Source: Massilia kyonggiensis (lineage in GTDB: Bacteria > Pseudomonadota > Gammaproteobacteria > Burkholderiales > Burkholderiaceae_D). Taken from it: a stretch of 64,000 nucleotides of DNA. The first letter of the stretch is position 1; each line of letters starts with the position of its first letter. Positions 1 through 8,565 of the stretch are shown piece after piece. A program made the translations under genes and the position numbers. Location of the stretch: the NCBI RefSeq assembly GCF_024756235.1, contig NZ_JANUGY010000010.1:62001-126000 (forward strand), written 5' to 3'. The notes beneath the pieces were generated by a model that worked only from the letters and a program-made list of their open reading frames with translations, searched no databases and was not told the DNA's origin.

Positions 1-1
1 C

Positions 2-1093
2 CTCGTACGCGAGGCGGAGGCGCGCGGCGTGGACGGCGGCCGCCTGCTGTTCGCGGCACGCGTGGCGCCGGCCGACTACCTGGCCCGCTTCCGCCTGGCC
101 GACCTGTTCCTCGACACGAATCCGTTCAACGGCGGCACCACCGCGAGCGATGCCCTGTGGGCCGGCCTGCCCGTGCTGACGTGGGCCGGCCAGACCTTCT
201 GCTCGCGCATGGCGGGCAGCCTGCTGCGCGCGGTCGGCCTGCCGGAACTCGTCACGCACACGCTGGAAGACTACGAGGCGCAGGCCATCGCCCTCGGCAA
301 CGACCGTCCGCGCATGGACGCGCTGCGCGCACGCCTCGCGGCCAACCGCGACGCGAGCCCCCTGTTCGACACGCCGCGCTTCGTGCGCGATTACGAAGAC
401 CTGCTGGCGTCCGTCGTCAGGCGCCCGGCCGGCGTGGAACCCGTCGACGAGCCGGCGGTCGCCCGCCTGCAGGAGGTACCGGCCCCCGCGCAACTGACGC
501 TGCAGCAGGAGAGCATGCTGGCGCTGCTGCGTCCCGGCATGCACAGCATCGTCGAAGTGGGCGGCGCCACCCTGGCCCAGGCCTGGCGCGCGCGCGAGCC
601 GAACTCGCATTACACGGCTGTCGGCGCGTCCGGCGAATGGAGCACCGCCGCCATCGGGCGCGACGCCGAGCAACTGACCGACGCCGACTGGCAGCAGCTG
701 GCCGCGGTGCAGTGCTGGCTGTTCCCGGAAACGCTGGAACGCCTGCGCGATCCGTGGGCCTTCCTCGCGCGCCTGCGCCGCCAGGCGCTCGGCCCGGTGG
801 AACTGGTCGCCTGCGTCAACAACGGCCAGCACTGGCTCGTGCAGACGCTGCTCGCCGCGGGCAACGCGCCGGACCGGCGCAACCTGCACCTGTTCACGCG
901 CGCATCGCTCGCGGCACTGCTGCAGGAATGCGGCTTCGCGCTCGTCTCCATGACGACGGTGAACGCGCAGCAGCCGCCGCCGGTCGTGCTGGACGCGATC
1001 CGCGCCCTGGCCGCGGCCAGCGGCGCCGATCCCGAACTGGCCGTACAGGACGCGCTGCCCTATCAATACCTGGTGCGCGCGATCGCCGCCTGA
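2..1093 (+). CDS. GT41 (O-GlcNAc transferase/SPINDLY-like) protein with C-terminal methyltransferase-like domain, 5' partial
   Basis: The reading frame is already open at base 2, so the N-terminus (in this family usually TPR repeats and the first half of the GT41 fold) lies outside the window. Residues up to about 130 match the C-terminal half of bacterial GT41 proteins, with the landmarks LFLDTNPFNGGTT, DALWAGLPVLTW and FCSRMAGSLL, which form the UDP-sugar site in the family. A linker leads to about 200 residues resembling a degenerate SAM-methyltransferase fold (VEVGGATLAQAW, then a CVNNGQHW loop). The next gene carries the same C-terminal module. GT41 enzymes glycosylate proteins in the cytoplasm, so this product may modify protein rather than lipid. 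The domain call is firm; acceptor and donor are unknown. Confidence 0.8.
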   Translation, partial: LVREAEARGVDGGRLLFAARVAPADYLARFRLADLFLDTNPFNGGTTASDALWAGLPVLTWAGQTFCSRMAGSLLRAVGLPELVTHTLEDYEAQAIALGNDRPRMDALRARLAANRDASPLFDTPRFVRDYEDLLASVVRRPAGVEPVDEPAVARLQEVPAPAQLTLQQESMLALLRPGMHSIVEVGGATLAQAWRAREPNSHYTAVGASGEWSTAAIGRDAEQLTDADWQQLAAVQCWLFPETLERLRDPWAFLARLRRQALGPVELVACVNNGQHWLVQTLLAAGNAPDRRNLHLFTRASLAALLQECGFALVSMTTVNAQQPPPVVLDAIRALAAASGADPELAVQDALPYQYLVRAIAA

Positions 1094-1129
1094 CACCACC
1101 GAGAACCTCATCCGGAGTTACGCAACACA

Positions 1130-2458
1130 ATGGACAACATCGACGTCGACAGCATCCCCATCATTTCGGTCTCCTACAATTCAGCTGAGCTGATCGAGGA
1201 GTTGTTGAGTTCGCTGCGCAAGCATTACCCCAACCCGGTGACGATCATCGATGGTTCGAGCGAGGAGCATTGGCGCGCGATCGAAGCGGTGTGCGCCAAC
1301 TATCCGGACGTGAAGTTCATCCACTTCGACTACAACATCCACCACGGCCCCGGCATGGCCTGGGCGTTCCAGAACCTGGAGCTGCAGGGCCCCGTGCTGG
1401 TGCTCGATTCCGACGTCATCGTGCTGAACCGCGGCTTCATCGAATCGATGCTGGAGGAACTGCAGCCCGGCATGTACGGCGTGGGTTACACCAATCACGT
1501 GAACGAGGGCGGCTTCGATGTGGACTACGAAGAGGGTGCGGTCCGCTACCTGCATCCGGCGTGCATGCTGGTCAATATCGAGGTGGTGCGCCAGTGGCCG
1601 ATGCCGACCCGCCACGGCGCGCCGATGACGGAACCGATGCTGGCCCTGCACCGCGCCGGCAAGGACAACCTGATCAAGGGCATCCAGTGGCTCAAGGAAG
1701 ACTTCAAGGTCGACGGCGTGAACCACTACCTGCGCCATGACTGGCAAGGCACGGTGAAGCGGTCCGGCGGCTATCACCTGGAAGCCTGGGAGCAGGCGGC
1801 GCGCGAAGCGGCCACCATGCGGCTGCACATCCAGAGCCTGCTGCCGGCGCGGCTGGCCAAGGTGGTCGAGATCGGCGCCAGCGACGGCGCCCTGGCACGC
1901 GCCGTCAAGGAAGGCAATCCGGCGTGCGACTACACCGCGGTCGCGATCGATCCGGACAACAAGGATCTGCAGAAAGGGGCCTGCGACCGTGTCCTCAACG
2001 AGGATGTGGACGCGCTGGGCGACGACTTCTTCCGCGGCTATACCGACGTGGACTGCTGGGTGCTGGACCAGGCGCTGGAACGCATCCGCCACCCGGAGCG
2101 GCTGCTGCAGCGCATCCGCAAGGTGATCGCACCCGGCAGCAGCATCGTGGCCGTGATCCCGAACGGGCAGCACTGGAGCGTCCTGGCCCGGCTGTGCATC
2201 GGCGACCTGCGCTATGCGGACAGCGGCATCCTGGCCACCAGCAACCGCCGCATGTTCAGCCGCGGCACGCTGTTCGAGCTGTTCCAGCAGAACGGATTCG
2301 CCGTGGAACAGGGGCTGCAGATGCAGCTGACCCCGCTGCAGAACGACAACGTCGTGGCCGCGATCAGGCAGCTGGCCGTCAGCGTCGGCGCCGATCCGGA
2401 CCTGGCCGTCACCGATGCGCAACCCACGGCCTACATCATCAGGGCCGTACCCAAATAA
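1130..2458 (+). CDS. Glycosyltransferase-like protein with C-terminal methyltransferase-like domain
   Basis: The 442-residue protein starts 36 bp after the previous gene. The N-terminal half (about 1-215) resembles a GT2/GT-A fold: an early SYNSAELIEELLSSL segment, a HHGPGMAWAFQ region and VLVLDSDVIVL, whose DSD matches the metal-binding DxD of GT-A enzymes. The C-terminal half (about 230-442) has a methyltransferase motif I (VVEIGASDGALARA), VAIDPDN and a VIPNGQHW loop, and aligns by eye with the C-terminus of the upstream GT41 protein, down to the endings GADPDLAV.TDAQPTAYIIRA and GADPELAV.QDALPYQYLVRA. It probably acts in the cytoplasm on the same glycan or protein as its neighbours. Whether the methyltransferase half is catalytic is open. 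Confidence 0.72.
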   Translation: MDNIDVDSIPIISVSYNSAELIEELLSSLRKHYPNPVTIIDGSSEEHWRAIEAVCANYPDVKFIHFDYNIHHGPGMAWAFQNLELQGPVLVLDSDVIVLNRGFIESMLEELQPGMYGVGYTNHVNEGGFDVDYEEGAVRYLHPACMLVNIEVVRQWPMPTRHGAPMTEPMLALHRAGKDNLIKGIQWLKEDFKVDGVNHYLRHDWQGTVKRSGGYHLEAWEQAAREAATMRLHIQSLLPARLAKVVEIGASDGALARAVKEGNPACDYTAVAIDPDNKDLQKGACDRVLNEDVDALGDDFFRGYTDVDCWVLDQALERIRHPERLLQRIRKVIAPGSSIVAVIPNGQHWSVLARLCIGDLRYADSGILATSNRRMFSRGTLFELFQQNGFAVEQGLQMQLTPLQNDNVVAAIRQLAVSVGADPDLAVTDAQPTAYIIRAVPK

Positions 2459-2473
2459 GACGCCTTCCCCATC

Positions 2474-3274
2474 ATGAACAAACCGCCCTTCTTTTCCGTG
2501 ATCGTGCCGACCCACACGCGCGCGATCCTGCTGCGCCGCGCCCTGGAGTCGATCAAGTCGCAGGCCTGTCCCGTCGACGTCGAAGTGATCGTGATTTCCG
2601 ACGCCAGCGACCGTGCCACCGATGAAGTCTGCGCCGAGCTGCTCGGCAAGAGCGACATGTACATCCGCCGCAACGGCGAAAAGGGCCCGTCGGCAAGCCG
2701 CAACCTGGGCTTGTCGCTGGCGAAGGGCAATTACATCCTGTTCCTGGACGACGACGACGCCTGGCATCCCAACTGCCTGGCGCAGCTCTACGACCAGCCG
2801 CACGTGCGGCTGGGCCTCCCCGTCTACTTCAACTGCTCGGTGGTCACCGAGCGCCGCTTGCCGCACGGGCCGGAATCGTTGTCGGAAGTCGGCATGAACC
2901 TGGAGAACGGCCTGACGCCGGACGTGTACGTGAAGAACCAGGTGCACATGTCCTGCTTCGCATTCCCGAAACACCTGCTGCAGGGCCTCGAGTTCGATCC
3001 GTTCATGCGCGCCTACGAGGACTGGGACTACCTGCTGTCGGTGTTCGACCGCCAGATGCCGACCCATGTGCCGTTCCTGGGCTCGCGCGTGTACGAAGTG
3101 TCGGACGACACGACCGACCGCCGCGGCAGCAGCACGGCCGCGACCGACTTCAATGCGGTGCTGGACTACCTGTACGTCTACCGGCGCCACCCGGCCCCGA
3201 CCCCCGAATTGCGCCAGAAACGTGCCGATCTGCTGGCGCAGACCGGCCTGCCGATCGGCGCGGATTTGCTGTAG
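2474..3274 (+). CDS. Family 2 glycosyltransferase
   Basis: The 266-residue protein begins 15 bp after the preceding stop. It shows the classic GT2 N-terminus: FFSVIVPTHTRAILLRRAL for the first beta strand and nucleotide-binding helix, VIVISDASDRATDEV, and ASRNLGLSLAKGNYILFLDDDD, whose LDDDDAW is the DxD metal and nucleotide-sugar site. No membrane segment is seen, so it is cytoplasmic and inverting by family. The donor could be the CDP-sugar made by the genes downstream, but the sequence does not show this. A 226-bp gap follows before rfbF, so the CDP-sugar genes may have their own promoter. Confidence 0.85.
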   Translation: MNKPPFFSVIVPTHTRAILLRRALESIKSQACPVDVEVIVISDASDRATDEVCAELLGKSDMYIRRNGEKGPSASRNLGLSLAKGNYILFLDDDDAWHPNCLAQLYDQPHVRLGLPVYFNCSVVTERRLPHGPESLSEVGMNLENGLTPDVYVKNQVHMSCFAFPKHLLQGLEFDPFMRAYEDWDYLLSVFDRQMPTHVPFLGSRVYEVSDDTTDRRGSSTAATDFNAVLDYLYVYRRHPAPTPELRQKRADLLAQTGLPIGADLL

Positions 3275-3500
3275 CAAGACGGCACGCATGGCATCCCGTC
3301 ATCGATGTTTTTCACTATGACATTCTTTACGTGCCGGGTGTCCAACATTGTGTAATGCCGTAGGCCAATTTATTAGGAACACCCCTTGAGATGACGTATC
3401 ATAGCCGCAGACCGGCGCCAGCCCGGCCCGCGCGCAATGTCGGAATCATTCAAGCCTCGCGAACCGGCAGAGCTCTTGCCAACGATACCATTCAACGACC

Positions 3501-4274
3501 ATGAAAGCAGTGATTCTTGCCGGCGGCCTGGGCACCCGGCTCAGCGAAGAAACGACGATCAAACCGAAACCCATGGTTGAAATCGGCGGCAAGCCGATCC
3601 TCTGGCACATCATGAAGCAGTACTCGGCCCACGGAATCAACGAGTTTGTGATCTGCTGCGGTTACCGGGGCTATGTCATCAAGGAATTTTTCGCGAACTA
3701 TTTCCTGCATACGTCGGACGTCACCTTCGACCTGCAGAACAATGCGATGGAGGTGCACCAGCGCTTCGCCGAGCCCTGGAAAGTGACGCTGGTCGATACC
3801 GGCGACACGAGCATGACGGGCGGGCGCCTCAAGCGCGTGCGCCGCTTCGTCGAGGGCGACGAGGCGTTCTGCTTCACCTACGGCGACGGCGTGGCCGACA
3901 TCGACATTGGCGCCTCCGTCGCTTTCCACAAGCAGCACGGCCTGCTCGGCACGATGACGGCCGTGCAGCCCCCGGGCCGCTTCGGCGCCATCGACTTCGA
4001 AGGCGAGCGCGTGATGGCCTTCCGCGAAAAACCGCAAGGCGACGGCGCCTGGATCAACGGCGGCTATTTCGTGCTGTCGCCGAAGGTCATCGACTACATC
4101 GCCGACGACGCCACCGTGTGGGAAAAGGAACCGATGGAACGCCTGGCCGGCGAAGGCCAGCTGTCGGCCTACCGTCACACGGGCTTCTGGCATCCGATGG
4201 ATACGCTGCGCGACAAGATGCTGCTCGAAGAACTGTGGCAAACCGGCAAGGCGCCCTGGAAAGCGTGGGCATGA
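3501..4274 (+). CDS. rfbF: Glucose-1-phosphate cytidylyltransferase
   Basis: The 257-residue enzyme converts CTP and glucose-1-phosphate to CDP-glucose, the first step to CDP-3,6-dideoxyhexoses. The N-terminal MKAVILAGGLGTRLSEET is the signature nucleotide-binding loop of sugar-nucleotidyltransferases, followed by KPKPMVEIGGKPILW. The later YGDGVADIDI, the GRFGAIDF segment and the C-terminal FWHPMDTLRDK are typical of RfbF/AscA. Length equals the family norm. It is the first gene of a tightly coupled operon: its stop overlaps the rfbG start as ATGA. Confidence 0.96.
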   Translation: MKAVILAGGLGTRLSEETTIKPKPMVEIGGKPILWHIMKQYSAHGINEFVICCGYRGYVIKEFFANYFLHTSDVTFDLQNNAMEVHQRFAEPWKVTLVDTGDTSMTGGRLKRVRRFVEGDEAFCFTYGDGVADIDIGASVAFHKQHGLLGTMTAVQPPGRFGAIDFEGERVMAFREKPQGDGAWINGGYFVLSPKVIDYIADDATVWEKEPMERLAGEGQLSAYRHTGFWHPMDTLRDKMLLEELWQTGKAPWKAWA

Positions 4275-5356
4275 ACCCGGCGTTCTGGCGCGGCAAGCGC
4301 GTTTTCCTGACGGGCCATACGGGATTCAAGGGCAGCTGGCTCAGCCTGTGGCTGCAGCAGCTGGGTGCCGACGTCACCGGTTTCGCGCTGGCACCGCCCA
4401 GCCATCCGAGCCTGTTCGACACGGCCGGCGTCGCGCACGGCATGCGTTCGCTGCAGGGCGACATCCGCGCCCCCGCGGCACTGCGCCAGGCACTCGCGGA
4501 AGCGCGCCCGGACATCGTGATCCACATGGCGGCGCAGGCGCTCGTGCGCCATTCGTATGCCGACCCCGTCGAGACCTATTCGACCAACGTGATGGGCCTC
4601 GTGCACCTGTTCGAAGCCGTGCGCGCGACGCCGGGCGTGCGCGCCGTCGTCAACGTCACGAGCGACAAGTGCTACGAGAACCGAGAATGGGTGTGGGGCT
4701 ACCGCGAGGACGAGCCCATGGGAGGCTATGACCCGTACAGCAACAGCAAGGGCTGCGCGGAACTCGTCACGAGCGCCTACCGCTCCTCCTTCTTCAACCC
4801 GGCCGATCATGCCCGCCACGGCGTGGCGCTCGGCTCGGGCCGCGCCGGCAACGTGATCGGCGGCGGCGACTGGGCGCAGGACCGCCTGATCCCGGACATG
4901 ATGCGCGCGATCGCGGCCGGCGAGCCGGTACGCATCCGCAGCCCGCACGCGATCCGGCCGTGGCAGCACGTGCTCGAACCGCTATCCGGCTACCTGACGC
5001 TGGCGGAACATCTCTACGCGCAAGGCCCGGCGTTCGCCGAAGGCTTCAATTTCGGCCCGCACGACACGGATGCGCGCCCGGTCGAATGGATCGTCGAGCG
5101 CCTGTGCGCGGCCTGGGGCGAAGGCGCCGCCTGGGAACTCGACGGCGCACCGCAGCCGCACGAGGCGACGTACCTGAAGCTCGACTGCTCCAAGGCGCGC
5201 GCGCGCCTGCACTGGCAGCCGCGCTGGACGCTGGCCGAGACGCTGGTTCGCATCGTCGACTGGCACAAGGCCCATGCGGCCGGCGCCGACATGCGCGCCT
5301 TCACGCTGGCGCAGATCGCCTCCTACCAGAATACGCAACCCGAAAAGGTCCAATGA
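4271..5356 (+). CDS. rfbG: CDP-glucose 4,6-dehydratase
   Basis: This NAD-dependent SDR enzyme turns CDP-glucose into CDP-4-keto-6-deoxyglucose. I use the ATG overlapping the rfbF stop (ATGA), which gives 361 residues, the usual size; the frame is open further upstream but that stretch lies inside rfbF. Visible landmarks are FLTGHTGFKGSWLSLWL (GxxGxxG dinucleotide site), the active-site region NVTSDKCYENREW, YDPYSNSKG with the catalytic YxxxK, and RAGNVIGGGDWAQDRLIPD, all typical of RfbG. The stop overlaps the next start (AATGATG). Confidence 0.96.
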   Translation: MNPAFWRGKRVFLTGHTGFKGSWLSLWLQQLGADVTGFALAPPSHPSLFDTAGVAHGMRSLQGDIRAPAALRQALAEARPDIVIHMAAQALVRHSYADPVETYSTNVMGLVHLFEAVRATPGVRAVVNVTSDKCYENREWVWGYREDEPMGGYDPYSNSKGCAELVTSAYRSSFFNPADHARHGVALGSGRAGNVIGGGDWAQDRLIPDMMRAIAAGEPVRIRSPHAIRPWQHVLEPLSGYLTLAEHLYAQGPAFAEGFNFGPHDTDARPVEWIVERLCAAWGEGAAWELDGAPQPHEATYLKLDCSKARARLHWQPRWTLAETLVRIVDWHKAHAAGADMRAFTLAQIASYQNTQPEKVQ

Positions 5357-6681
5357 TGAGCGAAGCACAAACCAAAGAACAACTGCGCGAGCAGATCATC
5401 CAGCTGGTCGGCCAGTACGGCGCCCTGGCGAGCCAGCCGCGTCCGTTCGAGCCCGGCACGACCGTGATCCCGGCCGCCGGCAAGGTCGTGGGCGCGCCCG
5501 AGATGGAAATGATGGTCCATGCCTCGCTCGACGCCTGGCTGACCACCGGCCGCTTCAACGACCAGTTCGAAGCGAAGCTGGCCAAGCTGATCGGCGTGCA
5601 GCACCTGATCACCGTGAACTCGGGTTCTTCGGCCAACCTCGTCGCGTTCATGACGCTGACCTCGCCCAAGCTGGGCGCGCGCGCCATCCAGCAGGGCGAC
5701 GAAGTGATCGGCGTGGCCGCCGGCTTCCCGACGACGGTCAACCCGATCATCCAGTTCGGCGCCATCCCGGTCTTCGTGGACGTCGAACTGGGCACGTACA
5801 ACATCGACGTGACGAAACTGGAAGCGGCAATCGGCCCGAAGACGAAGGCCATCATGCTGGCGCACACGCTCGGCAATCCGTACAACCTGGACGCCATCAC
5901 CGCGCTGTGCAAGAAGTACAACCTGTGGCTCGTCGAGGACTGCTGCGACGCGCTCGGTGCGACCTATCGCGGGCAGATGGTCGGCACGTTCGGCGACATC
6001 GGCACGATGTCGTTCTACCCGGCCCACCACATCACGATGGGCGAAGGCGGTGCCGTGTTCACCAACAACCCCGAGCTGAAACTGATCGCCGAATCGTTCC
6101 GCGACTGGGGCCGCGACTGCTACTGCCCGCCGGGCAAGGACAATACCTGCGGCCGCCGCTTCTGCTGGAAGCTGGGCACGCTGCCGGAAGGCTACGACCA
6201 CAAGTACACGTACAGCCACCTGGGCTACAACCTCAAGATCACGGACATGCAGGCGGCCTGCGGCCTCGCGCAGATCGACCGCGTGGGCGACTTCGTCCAG
6301 GCGCGCAAGGACAACTTCGCGTACCTGAAGGAACGCCTGCAATCCTGCGCCGAATTCCTGATCCTGCCGGAAGCGACCGAGGGTTCGGATCCGTCCTGGT
6401 TCGGCTTCCCGATGACCCTGAAGCCGGAAGCGAATGCGGCGCGCGTGGACCTGCTGACCTACCTGGACCAGCACAAGATCGGCACGCGCCTGCTGTTCGC
6501 CGGTAACCTGACGCGCCAGCCGTACATGATCGGCCGGAACTACCGCGTGTCGGGCGACCTGACGAACACGGACCGCGTCATGAACGACACGTTCTGGATC
6601 GGCGTGTTCCCGGGCCTGACCCGCGAGATGCTCGACTTCACGTGCACGAAGATCGAGGAATTCTTCGGCATCGGCTTCTAA
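5353..6681 (+). CDS. rfbH: CDP-4-dehydro-6-deoxyglucose 3-dehydrase (E1)
   Basis: This 442-residue PMP- and [2Fe-2S]-dependent enzyme removes the C3 hydroxyl of CDP-4-keto-6-deoxyglucose. Two features separate it from ordinary DegT aminotransferases. The usual PLP lysine is replaced by His in FYPAHHITMGEGG (about residue 225). The iron-sulfur cysteines follow the exact E1 spacing C-x57-C-x1-C-x7-C, at about C198, C256, C258 and C266 (in CYCPPGKDNTC). The start is one of two tandem ATGs at 5353 and 5356; AAAAGG lies just upstream. The reductase partner E3 (RfbI/AscD) is not in the window and must be supplied from elsewhere or be replaced. Confidence 0.96.
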   Translation: MMSEAQTKEQLREQIIQLVGQYGALASQPRPFEPGTTVIPAAGKVVGAPEMEMMVHASLDAWLTTGRFNDQFEAKLAKLIGVQHLITVNSGSSANLVAFMTLTSPKLGARAIQQGDEVIGVAAGFPTTVNPIIQFGAIPVFVDVELGTYNIDVTKLEAAIGPKTKAIMLAHTLGNPYNLDAITALCKKYNLWLVEDCCDALGATYRGQMVGTFGDIGTMSFYPAHHITMGEGGAVFTNNPELKLIAESFRDWGRDCYCPPGKDNTCGRRFCWKLGTLPEGYDHKYTYSHLGYNLKITDMQAACGLAQIDRVGDFVQARKDNFAYLKERLQSCAEFLILPEATEGSDPSWFGFPMTLKPEANAARVDLLTYLDQHKIGTRLLFAGNLTRQPYMIGRNYRVSGDLTNTDRVMNDTFWIGVFPGLTREMLDFTCTKIEEFFGIGF

Positions 6682-6696
6682 AGGTAAAGGCGGCAT

Positions 6697-7743
6697 ATGC
6701 AGCGACACCCGATCGAACAGGCCGACATGGAGGCCATCGCCGACGGTTACGGCATGGACTGGAGCCCGCTCGCGGGTTCGACCGTCCTGATCACCGGCGC
6801 CGCCGGCTTCCTGCCCGCGTACATGGTCGAGACGCTGATGTACCTGAACGAAACGCGCGACCTGGGCGTGCGCGTGCTGGCGCTGGCGCGCAACCGCGCC
6901 GGCTTCGAGCACCGCTTCGCCCACCTCGCGGGACGTCCGGACCTCGTGTGCATCGAACAGGACATCAGCCGCCCGTTCACGCTGGACGAACGCGTGGACT
7001 TCATCGTGCACGCGGCCAGCCAGGCCAGCCCGAAATACTATTCGACCGACCCGGTCGGCACGCTGTCGGCCAACACGCTCGGCACCGCCGCGCTGCTGGA
7101 ACTGGCGCGCGGCAGCGCCGTGAAGGGCTTCCTGTACTTCAGCAGCAGCGAGGTATACGGCCAGCCGCCGCGCGTGCCCACGGCCGAAGGCGACTACGGC
7201 GTCGTCGACCCGACCAATGTGCGCGCCTGCTATGCGGAGAGCAAGCGCATGGGCGAGAACATGTGCGTCTCCTGGCACCACCAGCACGGCGTGCCGGCGA
7301 AGATCGTGCGGCCGTTCCACACCTACGGCCCGCGCATGCAACTCGATGACGGCCGCGTGTACGCCGACTTCGTCGCCTGCGTGCTGCGCGGCGAATCGAT
7401 CGCGCTCAAGAGCGACGGCCTGGCCACGCGCGCGTTCTGCTATTCGGCCGACGCGGTGGCCGGTTTCTGGCGCGTGCTGCTCGATGGCGCCGCCGGCAGC
7501 GCCTACAACATTGGCAATCCGGACGGCGAGATCAGCATGCGCGCACTGGGCCAGCTGCTGGCCGGCCTGTATCCGGAAAAGGGCCTCACCGTCAGCTTCG
7601 TCGAACGCAAGGAAGGCGACCAGTACCTGGCGAGCGCAGTGTCGCGCGGCTGCCCCGACATCGCGCAGGCGCAAGCAATCGGCTGGCAGCCGCACACCTC
7701 GCTCGCCGAGGGCTTCCGCCGCACCATCGAAAGTTATCTGTAA
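6697..7743 (+). CDS. NAD-dependent sugar-nucleotide epimerase/dehydratase/reductase
   Basis: The 348-residue extended SDR starts 15 bp after rfbH. It has the N-terminal STVLITGAAGFLPAYMVETL (GxxGxxx dinucleotide loop), HAASQASPKYY, the catalytic serine region YFSSSEVYG and CYAESKRMGEN with YxxxK. RPFHTYGPRMQLDDGRVY is typical of the UDP-glucuronate decarboxylase/dTDP-sugar group. In a CDP-3,6-dideoxy pathway it would act after RfbH, reducing or epimerising the 4-keto sugar or its two-carbon adduct. Family assignment is firm; the exact reaction and substrate are inferred from position only. Confidence 0.82.
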   Translation: MQRHPIEQADMEAIADGYGMDWSPLAGSTVLITGAAGFLPAYMVETLMYLNETRDLGVRVLALARNRAGFEHRFAHLAGRPDLVCIEQDISRPFTLDERVDFIVHAASQASPKYYSTDPVGTLSANTLGTAALLELARGSAVKGFLYFSSSEVYGQPPRVPTAEGDYGVVDPTNVRACYAESKRMGENMCVSWHHQHGVPAKIVRPFHTYGPRMQLDDGRVYADFVACVLRGESIALKSDGLATRAFCYSADAVAGFWRVLLDGAAGSAYNIGNPDGEISMRALGQLLAGLYPEKGLTVSFVERKEGDQYLASAVSRGCPDIAQAQAIGWQPHTSLAEGFRRTIESYL

Positions 7744-7755
7744 CACGGGACAAGC

Positions 7756-8565
7756 ATGACTACCACCCAAGACCTGGCCCGGCGCATCCGCCTGCAGTGC
7801 CTGCGGATGTGCCACCAGAAGCGGGCGTCGCACCTGGGCGGCGCATTCTCCGTCGCCGACGCGCTGGCCGTGCTGTACGGCGGCGTGCTGGCCAAGAATC
7901 CGGCCGCGCCCAACGATCCGCAGCGCGACCGGCTGTTCTACAGCAAAGGCCACGCGTGCACCGCGCTGTACGCCGCGCTCGGCGAAGCCGGCTACTATCC
8001 GCTGTCCGCGCTGGACAGCTTCACCGACAACGGCAGCGTGTTCACGTCGCACGTGAATCACAAGGTCCCCGGCGTCGAACTGTCGACCGGCAGCCTGGGA
8101 CATGCCTTGCCGGTCGCCGCCGGCGTCGCGCTGGCCGGCAAGCGCAAGGGCGCGGCCTGGCATACGTATGCGATCGTCAGCGACGGCGAACTGGACGAAG
8201 GCTCGAACTGGGAAGCGATCCTGTTCGCCCCGCACCACAAGCTGGACAACCTGACGCTGGTCGTCGACTACAACAAGATCCAGAGCTTCGGCACGACGGC
8301 CGAGGTGCTGAACCTGGACCCGCTGCCGGCCAAGTTCGAGGCCTTCGGCTGGGAGACGCTGGAAATCGACGGCCACGATCACGCGGCCCTGGCGGCGGCG
8401 CTCGACAAGGGCGGACGCAGCGGCCGTCCCCGCGTCGTGATCGCGCACACCATCAAGGGCAAGGGCGTCAGCTTCATGGAAAACCAGCTCGCCTGGCACT
8501 ACAAATCGCCCGACGCGGCGCAGTACGAAGCGGCGCGCGCGGAACTGGAAGGACACGCGGCATGA
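7756..8565 (+). CDS. Transketolase-like, N-terminal (thiamine-binding) subunit
   Basis: The 269-residue protein equals the N-terminal ThDP-binding half of transketolase. It shows HLGGAFSVADALAVLYGG, FYSKGHACTALYA with the conserved GHA, GSLGHALPVAAGVALAGK, and the Mg-ThDP motif SDGELDEGSNWEA...VVDYNKIQ, the GDG-(x)n-N signature with Ser for the first Gly. The stop overlaps the next start (ATGA), so both halves are coupled in translation. Split transketolases in sugar clusters can move a two-carbon ketol group. Between rfbH and the glycan-tailoring genes, that suggests chain branching of a keto-sugar rather than pentose-phosphate metabolism. Confidence 0.9.
   Translation: MTTTQDLARRIRLQCLRMCHQKRASHLGGAFSVADALAVLYGGVLAKNPAAPNDPQRDRLFYSKGHACTALYAALGEAGYYPLSALDSFTDNGSVFTSHVNHKVPGVELSTGSLGHALPVAAGVALAGKRKGAAWHTYAIVSDGELDEGSNWEAILFAPHHKLDNLTLVVDYNKIQSFGTTAEVLNLDPLPAKFEAFGWETLEIDGHDHAALAAALDKGGRSGRPRVVIAHTIKGKGVSFMENQLAWHYKSPDAAQYEAARAELEGHAA

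Noticed and set aside
3275..3500. JUMPstart/ops element or a clear promoter before rfbF
   Set aside because: No GGCGGTAGC-type ops sequence is present. A TATCAT near 3400 has no good -35 partner, so no promoter is listed.
5323..8556. 1077-codon open frame on the minus strand
   Set aside because: It runs antisense to rfbH, the SDR and the transketolase subunit, which are clear coding genes. High GC at codon position 3 leaves such antisense frames open; no domain is visible in it.
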